This document shows positions 45,293 to 51,960 of a stretch of 64,000 nucleotides of DNA, one piece after another (the stretch's first letter is position 1; each line of letters starts with the position of its first letter). Source of the DNA: Curtobacterium sp. BH-2-1-1. Its GTDB lineage: Bacteria; Actinomycetota; Actinomycetes; Actinomycetales; Microbacteriaceae. Both the position numbers and the translations under genes were made by a program. The stretch is taken from assembly GCF_001806325.1 (NCBI RefSeq), contig NZ_CP017580.1, forward strand, positions 1,798,001 through 1,862,000. The letters run 5' to 3'. The notes under the pieces were generated by a model. It ran no database searches, was not told the origin of the DNA, and worked only from the letters and a program-made list of their open reading frames with translations.

Positions 45293-46024
45293 GTGCAGCA
45301 CACGTACGGGCAGCAGTTCGCGGAGATCTACGACGACGTCTTCCCGCCGGACCCGGGCCTCGTCGAGGTGCTCGCTTCCAGCGCACCGGCGACGGCGCTC
45401 GAGCTCGGCGTGGGGACCGGCCGCGTGGCGATCCCGCTCGCGCAGCGGGGCATCACCGTCACCGGCGTCGACCTGTCCGCCGAGATGCTCGACCGGTGCC
45501 GCGACGGCGCCGACGACGCCGGCGTCGACCTCGACCTGGTGCAGGGCTCGATGACGGACCTCCGCCTCGGACGGCGGTTCGACCTGGTCTTCTGCGTCTG
45601 CGCGTCCATCTCGATGCTGCTGACCCGCGAGCACCAGCGCGAGACGCTCGCCACCGCGCGGGACCACCTCGCCGACGGTGGCCGCCTGGTCGTCGAGACG
45701 CACAACCCGGACGCGGTGCTCGGCCTGCACGGCGGCCGTCGTCGTGAGACCTGGTTCGTCCCTCACCCGGGCGCCGGCCGTGGTCTGCAGACCTACGCGA
45801 CCCTGGACGAGCCGACCGGACTCTGGCAGGTGAGTCACCTGTGGCACGACGGCGGACGGACGACCATCGGGAACGAGGTGAGCCTCCTCACACCGGTCGA
45901 GGTCCTGACGGGCCTCGGTGCGGAGCTCGGGCTCGCCGTTCGGTCCGTGACGGGCGACCGGGACGGCGGTCCGGTGACGCCGGAGTCCCCCACGTACACG
46001 GTCGAGTTCGAGGTGGCGTCGTGA
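45293..46024 (+). CDS. SAM-dependent methyltransferase, first gene of the peptide locus
   Basis: 243-residue class I methyltransferase. Motif I ALELGVGTGRVAIPLAQRG (about 39-57), acidic end of strand 2 in TGVDLSAEMLDRC, then DLVFCVCASISMLL and DGGRLVVETHNP. The C-terminal half carries a beta insertion (TYATLDEPTGLWQVSHLW) often seen in glycine/sarcosine-type methyltransferases. The GTG at 45293 has GAGGGGGG about 9 nt upstream. Its stop overlaps the HTTM-hydrolase GTG, so it belongs to the peptide locus and may methylate the peptide, a lipid or an intermediate. The target is inference. Confidence 0.9.
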   Translation: MQHTYGQQFAEIYDDVFPPDPGLVEVLASSAPATALELGVGTGRVAIPLAQRGITVTGVDLSAEMLDRCRDGADDAGVDLDLVQGSMTDLRLGRRFDLVFCVCASISMLLTREHQRETLATARDHLADGGRLVVETHNPDAVLGLHGGRRRETWFVPHPGAGRGLQTYATLDEPTGLWQVSHLWHDGGRTTIGNEVSLLTPVEVLTGLGAELGLAVRSVTGDRDGGPVTPESPTYTVEFEVAS

Positions 46025-47829
46025 TCGGGTTCGTGGACCGCGTCGTCCGCAGTGTCGTCGACCGGTCGGCCGACCGCGGGAACGTGCTCGCCGCGACCGA
46101 GCGGGCCTCCGCGCTCGTGGTGCTGATGGGGAGTCTCGAGCACCTCGCGAACGCGGACAACCGCCGGACGGGCGGCCTGAACGACTGGACCCTGCTGCGG
46201 GGCTCCGCGCTCGTCCGCAACGAGCGACTGCGCCGCGTGCTCGACCGCGTCTACCGGCCCCGGGTGGTGACCGCGATGCACGGGCTCCGGGTGGCCGCCG
46301 CCCTCGTCCACCTGTCCCCGGTCCGCGACCGACGCGTCCGCGCCGCGGCGTCCGCCGTCACGGTGCTCACCGGCTACGCACTCGGGCCGCTGCACCACAA
46401 CGGCGGCGACGGCAGCGACCAGGCGGCGTTCTTCACGCAGGCGCTGTCGGGTGTGGCCCGGGCCTCCGGACGACCCGCGACGGTGGACACCGCGCTGTGG
46501 GCGGTCGCGAGCCAGGCGACCCTGTCGTACCTCGTGTCGGGGTGGGTGAAGCTGATGGGTGAGCCCTGGCGGAACGGCTCGGCGCTGCTCGGGGTGATGC
46601 GCACGCGGACCTACGGTTCGGAGTGGGTGTGGCGGGTCCTGCGTGACCGGCCGGCACTGGCGCGGGTGGGCGAGGTCGCCACGCTCGTCCTCGAGTGCGC
46701 GTTCCCGATCGTGTTCGTGCTCGGCTCGAGGAGGCGCGTGGCGTACCTCGGCGCGATCGCCGGGATGCACCTCACCATCGCCGCGACCATGGGACTCGGT
46801 CGGTTCCTTCCCGCGTTCCTCGCACTGCAGCCCGCGGTGCTCTACGTCGCCGTGGACCGTCGATCGGTCGTGCCGCGTCGTCACGACGGGTTCCCGTGGG
46901 TCCTCGGCGTGATCGGGGCCACGGTCGGGACGCAGGCCGTGGTCCGGCAGGTCGTGGACGCCCGGCGCAGTCGACGTCCCCGTGCCGGGCAGACCGCGGT
47001 CGAGACGCCCGCCGGATCGCGTCTGGCCGTGCGGTACCGGCCGGCGACCTCGGGCCCGGGTGCACCCCTGGTGGTGTTCGAGAACTCGCTCGTCGCGGTC
47101 CAGGAGTACTGGGACCCGATCATCGAGGAGCTCGGCGGCGACGTCGCCACGCTGACGTACGACCGTCCCGGAACCGGGGCGAGCACGGCTCCCGGTGCGA
47201 CGCTCGCCACCTACGCGGAGGACCTCCGCTTCCTCGTCGGCCGCCACGCCGGGGACGGACCCCTCTGGCTCGTCGGGCACTCGTTCGGCGGGCACCTGCT
47301 CCGACGCCACGCGGCCGAGCTCGGGCGCGACGTCGCCGGGGTGGTCCTCCTCGACCCGACCACCGGTTTCGTGGACCGACCCGACGAGGACGTCCTGACC
47401 GCCGTCCGGTCGCTCACCGACGGCTTCCCGCTGATGGAGTGGTCCCTGCGGACCGGCTGGGGATGGCTGCTCGACGCCACGACCTGGGCGATCCCCGCAC
47501 GCCAGGGACGGACCGACGACCTGAGCCCCGTGTACCGGAACGCCCGACTGTGGCGCACCGGCCGTGCGGAGTGGCAGGCGGCGGAGCCGGACCTCGTCGC
47601 CGACCGACCCGGTCGCCGCATCCCCGAGGGTGCCGACGTGCTCGTCGTCACGGCGAGCACGAGCGACGAACTCCAACCGGCCGTGAGCGCCGCGCACGAA
47701 CGCGTCGCGCACGAGCACGACGGTCGCCGCGAGGTCGTCCGGTCCACCCACGACGGCCTGCTCGTCCACCCCGGACCGGTCCGACGGGTCGGTGCACTCG
47801 TCCGCGAGGCGATCGGGGTGGACCGATGA
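46021..47829 (+). CDS. HTTM membrane domain fused to alpha/beta hydrolase
   Basis: 602-residue fusion. Residues ~20-315 form a polytopic membrane domain of 6-8 helices with HTTM features (SYLVSGWVKLMGEPWRNGSA; GRFLPAFLALQPAVLYV). HTTM is the fold related to vitamin-K-dependent gamma-carboxylase and to SdpB, the membrane protein needed to mature the SDP toxin in Bacillus. Residues ~325-600 are an alpha/beta hydrolase: nucleophile elbow LVGHSFGGHLL (Ser about 421), candidate acid in VVLLDPTTG region or later Asp, His in THDGLLVHPG (about 577). The hydrolase side would face one defined membrane side and could cut or acylate the peptide. The start GTG overlaps the methyltransferase stop (GTGA). 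Confidence 0.85.
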   Translation: MIGFVDRVVRSVVDRSADRGNVLAATERASALVVLMGSLEHLANADNRRTGGLNDWTLLRGSALVRNERLRRVLDRVYRPRVVTAMHGLRVAAALVHLSPVRDRRVRAAASAVTVLTGYALGPLHHNGGDGSDQAAFFTQALSGVARASGRPATVDTALWAVASQATLSYLVSGWVKLMGEPWRNGSALLGVMRTRTYGSEWVWRVLRDRPALARVGEVATLVLECAFPIVFVLGSRRRVAYLGAIAGMHLTIAATMGLGRFLPAFLALQPAVLYVAVDRRSVVPRRHDGFPWVLGVIGATVGTQAVVRQVVDARRSRRPRAGQTAVETPAGSRLAVRYRPATSGPGAPLVVFENSLVAVQEYWDPIIEELGGDVATLTYDRPGTGASTAPGATLATYAEDLRFLVGRHAGDGPLWLVGHSFGGHLLRRHAAELGRDVAGVVLLDPTTGFVDRPDEDVLTAVRSLTDGFPLMEWSLRTGWGWLLDATTWAIPARQGRTDDLSPVYRNARLWRTGRAEWQAAEPDLVADRPGRRIPEGADVLVVTASTSDELQPAVSAAHERVAHEHDGRREVVRSTHDGLLVHPGPVRRVGALVREAIGVDR

Positions 47830-48428
47830 GCCGCCGCAGTGACGGTCGGGCCCTGCCCCTCGCGATCGGCCTCGCGCTCTGGATCATCGCGACGGTCATC
47901 GGCCAGCACCCGAACCGTCGGTTCGACCGGGTCCGGCAGGTCGACACCGCCGCGCTGCTCATCCCGAACTGGCGCTTCTTCGCACCGATCCCCGCCTCGA
48001 TGGACTTCGAGCTGCTGCACCGGTACCGGCAGGACGACGTGGTCAGCGAGTGGACGCGGACCAAGGACGTCGCAGCACGCCGGCTCCGGCACATGCTGTG
48101 GTTCCCGGACCGGCGGGTCGACAAGGGCCTGTTCGACGTGGTCGGACGGTTCCTGGTGGCAGCGGAACAGCTGCCGGACGGGTACGAGACGGGCGCCGAC
48201 TACCGCGCGCTGCTCGCCTTCGTCCGCCGCGTCGTCGCCGCGCAGACCGGTGGTCGCGCCGATGCCGTCCAGTTCGCGATCGTCCGCACGGGCGGTCACG
48301 ACGACAGCGTGCCCGTCGAGGAGCTCTTCGCATCCCGACGGGAACCCATGCACGACGGGGACGGCCCCCGTCGGCAGCCGGACGCCGCCTCCGCAGCGTC
48401 CGCACGACCGAAGGAGGAGACCAGATGA
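47826..48428 (+). CDS. SdpA-position membrane protein of the peptide locus
   Basis: 200 residues. One N-terminal helix (about 9-27, PLAIGLALWIIATVIG), then a soluble domain beginning IPNWRFFAPIPASMDFELLH, a pattern often seen in small proteins encoded beside HTTM genes (W-x-FFAP-P). The position and single-helix form resemble SdpA of the sdpABC operon; sequence similarity cannot be claimed without a search. The C-terminal ~45 residues are disordered and charged. The ATG overlaps the HTTM-hydrolase stop (ATGA). Likely a partner of that membrane protein. Confidence 0.78.
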   Translation: MSRRSDGRALPLAIGLALWIIATVIGQHPNRRFDRVRQVDTAALLIPNWRFFAPIPASMDFELLHRYRQDDVVSEWTRTKDVAARRLRHMLWFPDRRVDKGLFDVVGRFLVAAEQLPDGYETGADYRALLAFVRRVVAAQTGGRADAVQFAIVRTGGHDDSVPVEELFASRREPMHDGDGPRRQPDAASAASARPKEETR

Positions 48429-48592
48429 ACGCCAACACACGGACCGCGCTGTGGTTCGCAGCACCCGTCGTGCTCATCGCCATCGCGGTGGCGATACTCC
48501 TGTTCGACCTGCCCGGCTTCGCGTGGCTGTCGGTCCTGGTCGTGCTCGGCATCGCAGCCGCAGTCTTCGTCGTCTCGGCACGACGAGAGTGA
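48425..48592 (+). CDS. Two-helix mini-membrane protein (possible immunity or accessory protein)
   Basis: 55 residues, almost entirely two hydrophobic helices (about 8-27 ALWFAAPVVLIAIAVAILLF and 31-50 GFAWLSVLVVLGIAAAVFVV) ending SARRE inside. Such tiny proteins beside membrane-active peptide genes often give self-immunity, but accessory or even toxin roles are equally possible. A strong ribosome site, AAGGAGGA, precedes the ATG, which overlaps the upstream stop (ATGA). Confidence 0.75.
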   Translation: MNANTRTALWFAAPVVLIAIAVAILLFDLPGFAWLSVLVVLGIAAAVFVVSARRE

Positions 48593-48596
48593 CCTC

Positions 48597-48622
48597 GGCC
48601 CACCGGGCCGGGAACCGGGCCC
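48597..48622 (+). promoter_or_regulatory. GC-rich hairpin ahead of the peptide genes
   Basis: GGCCC (48597-48601) can pair with GGGCC (48605-48609), or GGGCC with the GGCCC-like right side ending at 48622. It lies between the membrane-protein genes and the two peptide genes. It could be a processing or partial termination site setting a higher peptide-to-enzyme ratio, or hide a promoter. No -10 is evident here. Confidence 0.3.
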
Positions 48623-48663
48623 AGCGCCCGACCATCACCATCGCAGAACGGAAGGAATCCAGC

Positions 48664-48822
48664 ATGACCACCATCGCCGACATCGCGTTCGACAGCGACC
48701 GCGGGCAGCGGTTCGCACCGGAGCAGCCCCTCGCCGCGACCCCGCTCGCAGCGCTCGCCGCCACCTCGGTCTTCACGGGTGCGGTCGCCGCGTACGCGGT
48801 CGAAGAGGCCGTCGGGAACTGA
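48664..48822 (+). CDS. Candidate precursor peptide 1
   Basis: 52 residues with no Cys. N-terminal polar part MTTIADIAFDSDRGQRF, a turn APEQPLAATP, then an Ala-rich hydrophobic tail ending YAVEEAVGN. It shares FDSD-x4-F-x4-P-[LV]-AATP-x-A with peptide 2, residue for residue in spacing. The conserved half looks like a recognition leader and the variable tail like a core or membrane-active helix. GGAAGGA lies 8 nt before the ATG, a strong ribosome site. Last but one gene of the locus. Confidence 0.8.
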   Translation: MTTIADIAFDSDRGQRFAPEQPLAATPLAALAATSVFTGAVAAYAVEEAVGN

Positions 48823-48852
48823 TCAGCAGGACATCGAGGAAGGAACCAGCGC

Positions 48853-49017
48853 ATGCAGCAGACACGACAGCTCGACGCCGTCCCGTTCGACAGTGACGAG
48901 GCGACCACGTTCCGTGGTCTCCGTCCCGTCGCGGCCACCCCGGCAGCGGTGGCCTGGGCCGGCGCCGTCGTGGCGGCGGCCGGGGTCGGTGCCGCCATCG
49001 GGGACGCCGTCGACTGA
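48853..49017 (+). CDS. Candidate precursor peptide 2
   Basis: 54 residues, no Cys. MQQTRQLDAVPFDSDEATTF, then RGLRPVAATP, then a Gly/Ala/Val-rich hydrophobic tail (AWAGAVVAAAGVGAAIGDAVD, residues 34-54). The tail carries small-xxx-small spacing suited to helix-helix packing in a membrane. The ribosome site GAGGAAGGA is 8 nt upstream, one of the strongest in the window, as expected for an abundant small product. The pair probably arose by duplication. A family A hairpin lies 42 bp after its stop. Confidence 0.8.
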   Translation: MQQTRQLDAVPFDSDEATTFRGLRPVAATPAAVAWAGAVVAAAGVGAAIGDAVD

Positions 49018-49059
49018 CGGAGCCGCGTGACGGCGCCGGTGGGCGCCGTGTGCGGGCAG

Positions 49060-49099
49060 GACGGAAGGCGCGGTGCCGGTCGGTACCGTGCCTTCCGTC
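49060..49099. repeat. Hairpin repeat, family A copy 9
   Basis: GACGGAAGGCGCGGTGCCGG pairs with its near complement. Where other copies have GGGAGG/CCTCCC this one has GGAAGG/CCTTCC, a matched change on both arms. Two further arm differences are G-U wobbles in RNA. It closes the peptide locus and faces the convergent gene at 49163. Confidence 0.75.
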
Positions 49100-49162
49100 G
49101 TGGACGGTGCGCGATCAGGGCGCGGGTGCGGCCGCGGGTGCGGGGTGCGGGTGTGCTCCGCG

Positions 49163-49525
49163 CTACGGCCGGGTGTCGACGAGCGCGACGAAGCGGCTGC
49201 CGATGCCCTCGACCTCGTGCCGGGTGAAGCCCGCGACGGGGTCCGGCGCCTGGTAGGGCTCGTGGTAGTCGCACATCAGGTGGTCCCAGTCGGGCCACCA
49301 CTTCTTCGGACGTGCCTCTTCCGCGAAGCCGCAGACCACGCACTCGAGACGGACCCAGACCTTCTTGGTGCCGGTGCGGTTGGCTCGGGACTGCACGAGC
49401 CAGGCGGGCGGGTCCTGCTCGATCGCCGTGAGTTCGGCCTCGCTGAGGTGCGAGGGAATCCCGTGCCGGGTCGCCATCTCGAGGGAGATGTCGAGCCGGA
49501 CGGCGGCGTCACGTCGGGAGAGCAT
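49163..49525 (-). CDS. Hypothetical protein with possible zinc site
   Basis: 120 residues. LSRRDAAVRLDISLEMATRHG at the start suggests an N-terminal helix-turn-helix-like segment, then PPAWLVQSRANRTGTKKVWV and LECVVCGFAEE, WDHLMCDYHEP. The Cys-x2-Cys plus Cys-x2-His pair could bind zinc. The family is not recognised with certainty. TACGCT (49532-49537, minus) is 6 nt before the ATG at 49525, which supports this start over an upstream one. Divergent from the trpS leader. Confidence 0.75.
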   Translation of the reverse strand: MLSRRDAAVRLDISLEMATRHGIPSHLSEAELTAIEQDPPAWLVQSRANRTGTKKVWVRLECVVCGFAEEARPKKWWPDWDHLMCDYHEPYQAPDPVAGFTRHEVEGIGSRFVALVDTRP

Positions 49526-49601
49526 CCGACCAGCGTAGAGCGCCGACATCGAGCGGTGGGGACGGGTGTCGCTGCGCCGACGCTCGCGCTACGATCCCGA
49601 C

Positions 49602-49637
49602 ATGCGTTCTCCTCGTTCTTCGTGGTGGCTGCGGTAG
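49602..49637 (+). CDS. Trp leader peptide (MRSPRSSWWLR)
   Basis: An 11-residue ORF with two adjacent Trp codons (TGG TGG at 49623-49628) two codons before its stop. TACGAT (49590-49595) lies 6 nt before the ATG, so it is leaderless and translated first. It sits 89 nt upstream of trpS and overlaps the first arm of the attenuator. When charged tRNA-Trp is scarce the ribosome should stall at the Trp pair. The arrangement is the classic ribosome-mediated attenuation leader. Confidence 0.85.
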   Translation: MRSPRSSWWLR

Positions 49638-49710
49638 CAGCCTCCTGACGCATGGTCGCGGGCTGCACGGCAGCTCCCAGACCGCAGGACCGTCGTGCAG
49701 CCCTTTCTCT
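49627..49710 (+). promoter_or_regulatory. trpS transcription attenuator
   Basis: Segment 1:2 is GGCTGC (49627-49632) with GCAGCC (49637-49642), overlapping the Trp codons and stop. Segment 3:4, the terminator, is GGGCTGCACG (49660-49669) with CGTGCAGCCC (49694-49703), a perfect 10-bp stem followed by TTTCTCT. Segment 2 (GCAGCC) can instead pair with segment 3 (GGGCTGC), forming the antiterminator. Stalling at the Trp codons should free segment 2, allow 2:3 pairing and let trpS be read. Confidence 0.82.
49660..49710 (+). terminator. Attenuator terminator hairpin before trpS
   Basis: A 10-bp perfect GC stem with a 24-nt loop and a following T-rich run (TTTCTCT). It is the only hairpin in this window with a recognisable U-tract, which fits a conditional terminator inside a leader. 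Confidence 0.75.
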
Positions 49711-49726
49711 CGAGAGGGCAACTCCA

Positions 49727-50797
49727 GTGGACACGTTCACCGCCACACAACACCGCATGCACGACCTCGACGCCCGCATCCGGGCGCGACCGGACCGGTT
49801 CCGCGTCCTGACCGGCGAACGGCCGACCGGTCGGCTGCACCTCGGGCACTTCTTCGGCACGATCGCCGAGCGCGTCGCGCTGCAGCGGCGCGGCGTCGAG
49901 ACCTTCCTGGTGCTCGCCGACTACCAGGTCATCACTGATCGGGACACCGCTGACCACGTCGCCTCGAACGTCCGCGAGGCGGTGCTCGACTACCTCGCAG
50001 CCGGACTCGACCCGGCCGCGACGACGGTCTTCACGCACTCGTCGGTGCCGGCGCTGAACCAGCTGCTGCTGCCGTTCCTCAGCCTCGTCACCGAAGCGGA
50101 GCTGCACCGCAACCCGACCGTGAAGGCCGAGGTCGCGGCATCCGGTCGCGCGCTCAGCGGCCTGATGCTCACCTACCCCGTCCACCAGGCCGCGGACATC
50201 CTGTTCTGCAAGGGCAACCTCGTCCCGGTCGGGAAGGACAACCTGCCGCACGTCGAGATGACACGGACGATCGCTCGGCGGTTCAATGACCGGTTCGGCG
50301 CGCTGTTCCCCGAGCCGGAACCGCTCGTCACGACGTCCCCCGAGGTCCCCGGTGTCGACGGCCGGAAGATGAGCAAGAGCTACGGCAACGCCATCGCGCT
50401 CGGCATGACCGACGACGAGACCGCGGACGTCATCCGACGGGCACGCACGGACGGTGATCGGCACATCACCTTCGACCCCGAGCGCCGGCCGGGGGTCGCA
50501 GCGCTCCTCACGACCGCGGCACTCTGCACGGACTCGACCCCGGAGGCGATCGCCGACGAGATCGGCTCAGCGGGCGCGGCGGCGGTGAAGCGTGTCGCGG
50601 TCGAGGCGGTCAACGAGCGCTTCGCCGCGCACCGACGCCGTCGTGCCGAACTCGCTCGCGACCCGTCGATCGTCACAGCGGTGCTGGCGGCCGGGAACCG
50701 TCGGGCGAACGAGATCGCCGAGGCGACCCTCGACGAGGTCCGCACCCTGATGGGCATGCGGTACACCGACGAGCCGATCAGGCCTCGCTGCGACTGA
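49727..50797 (+). CDS. trpS: Tryptophanyl-tRNA synthetase
   Basis: Class I aminoacyl-tRNA synthetase that charges tRNA-Trp. 356 residues. The HIGH-type signature is HLGH (38-41, in GERPTGRLHLGHFFG), KMSKS is intact (about residues 214-218, GRKMSKSYGNA), and VPVGKDNLPHVEMTR is the TrpRS/TyrRS block. The GTG at 49727 is preceded by GAGAGGG about 8 nt upstream. It is controlled by the upstream Trp-Trp leader and attenuator. Because only trpS follows, the leader adjusts synthetase level to tRNA charging. The last 20 bp overlap the convergent shikimate-dehydrogenase-like gene. Confidence 0.97.
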   Translation: MDTFTATQHRMHDLDARIRARPDRFRVLTGERPTGRLHLGHFFGTIAERVALQRRGVETFLVLADYQVITDRDTADHVASNVREAVLDYLAAGLDPAATTVFTHSSVPALNQLLLPFLSLVTEAELHRNPTVKAEVAASGRALSGLMLTYPVHQAADILFCKGNLVPVGKDNLPHVEMTRTIARRFNDRFGALFPEPEPLVTTSPEVPGVDGRKMSKSYGNAIALGMTDDETADVIRRARTDGDRHITFDPERRPGVAALLTTAALCTDSTPEAIADEIGSAGAAAVKRVAVEAVNERFAAHRRRRAELARDPSIVTAVLAAGNRRANEIAEATLDEVRTLMGMRYTDEPIRPRCD

Positions 50798-51599
50798 ACT
50801 CGCTCGCCCGGCGGACCTGGTCGTCCGTCAGCGCGACGCCCGTGTACCGCTCGAACTGCCGCGCCGCCTGCAGCGCGATCACCTCGGCACCGGTGATGAC
50901 CTGCTTGTGCGCGGCGCGACCGGCGCGGATCAGCGGGGTCTCGGACGGGAACGCGACCACGTCGAACACGGTCGTCGCCGCCCTGACGCGATCCTGGTCG
51001 AAGGCGAGCGTGTCCTGCTGGTCGCCGCGCATGCCGAGGGGCGTGACGTTCACCAGGACGTCGGTGACCGGCGCGTCCCGCTCGTCGGCGACCCACTCGT
51101 ACCCGGACTGCGCCGCGAGGGCCGGCCCCGACTGTTCGTTGCGTGCGACCACGGTGAGGTCGTCGAACCCGGCACCCCGGAACGCCGCCGTGACCGCCTT
51201 GGCCATGCCGCCGGAGCCGCGGAGCAGCACGCTTGCGGACGGATCGACGGCGTGCGAGGCGAGCAGCGACGCGACTGCCTCGTAGTCGGTGTTCGACGCC
51301 GTGAGGACGCCGTCGTCGTTCACCACGGTGTTGATCGACTCGATCGCCGCCGCGGACTCCTCGACGACGTCGACGAGCGGGATGATCGCTTCCTTGAAGG
51401 GCATCGAGACCGAGCAGCCGCGGATGCCGAGTGCCCGGATGCCGGTCACCGCGCCGGGGAGGTCGGTCGTGGTGAACGCCTTGTAGACGAACTCCAGCCC
51501 GAGCTCGTCGTAGAGGAAGTTGTGGAAGCGAGTGCCGATGTTGCTCGGTCGAGCGGCGAGTGAGATGCAGACCTGCATGTCCTTGTTGAGGATGGGCAT
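50778..51599 (-). CDS. Shikimate 5-dehydrogenase-like protein (SdhL type)
   Basis: 273-residue Rossmann dehydrogenase. The N-terminal substrate domain has CISLAARPSNIGTRFHN and ALGIRGCSVSMPFKEAIIPL, where SMPFKE stands for the VPHKE of true AroE (lysine kept, histidine replaced by Phe). NTDYEAV keeps the Asn-Thr-Asp. The cofactor loop is LLRGSGGMAKAV, with NEQSG following. These differences place it in the AroE-like group with weak shikimate activity. The ATG at 51599 is chosen for a complete N-terminus. It is convergent with trpS and overlaps its last 20 bp. Confidence 0.85.
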   Translation of the reverse strand: MPILNKDMQVCISLAARPSNIGTRFHNFLYDELGLEFVYKAFTTTDLPGAVTGIRALGIRGCSVSMPFKEAIIPLVDVVEESAAAIESINTVVNDDGVLTASNTDYEAVASLLASHAVDPSASVLLRGSGGMAKAVTAAFRGAGFDDLTVVARNEQSGPALAAQSGYEWVADERDAPVTDVLVNVTPLGMRGDQQDTLAFDQDRVRAATTVFDVVAFPSETPLIRAGRAAHKQVITGAEVIALQAARQFERYTGVALTDDQVRRASEFSRSEA

Positions 51600-51658
51600 G
51601 TGGTCAGTCTCCCATGGCAGCAGGGATGGAGCGGTCCACAACAGCCATATGTGGAGGG

Positions 51659-51676
51659 GGTGGGGTTGTCCCCACC
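51659..51676. promoter_or_regulatory. Hairpin in divergent promoter region
   Basis: GGTGGGG and CCCCACC form a perfect 7-bp stem with the loop TTGT. It lies between the divergent shikimate-dehydrogenase-like and PspC genes. It may be a leader hairpin of the minus-strand gene. Role unknown. Confidence 0.3.
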
Positions 51677-51734
51677 ACGGATGCGGGTGTCCCCCGGATT
51701 CGATGTCGGATCGATCCTCCGTACCGTCGACGAC

Positions 51735-51926
51735 ATGAACACACTCATCCGCCCCCGCACCGGCCGCCTCCTCGCCGGGGTCTGTGCCGGCATCGCCGAC
51801 CGGTTCGGCTGGTCCCGCACCCTCGTCCGCATCGCCTGGGTCATCCTGAGCCTCTTCCCGGGGCCGCTCTGGATCGCCTACGTCGTCCTCTGGATCCTCA
51901 TGCCGAACCAGGGCTCCCGGCGCTGA
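51735..51926 (+). CDS. PspC-domain small membrane protein
   Basis: 63 residues matching the PspC domain nearly end to end: RPRTGRLLAGVCAGIADRFG then TLVRIAWVILSLFPGPLWIAYVVLWILMP. In other bacteria PspC takes part in envelope-stress sensing; tiny free-standing versions are common in actinobacteria. TACCGT (51722-51727) is 7 nt before the ATG (leaderless). It is followed by the serine dehydratase gene, which has its own promoter. Confidence 0.9.
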   Translation: MNTLIRPRTGRLLAGVCAGIADRFGWSRTLVRIAWVILSLFPGPLWIAYVVLWILMPNQGSRR

Positions 51927-51960
51927 TCCCCCACCCGTCCGGACGGGTTAGTGTGGCGGG

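Noticed and set aside
45252..45554. GTG 6 nt downstream of TACCGT at 45240, reading a 100-codon frame
   Set aside because: Frame encodes a Ser/Arg-rich shadow overlapping the methyltransferase; the latter has a good ribosome site and domain. The GTG is probably just near the transcript start.
48425..48592. Calling the 55-residue protein a toxin
   Set aside because: It has only two helices and no toxin signature; position beside the peptides fits immunity or accessory roles equally.
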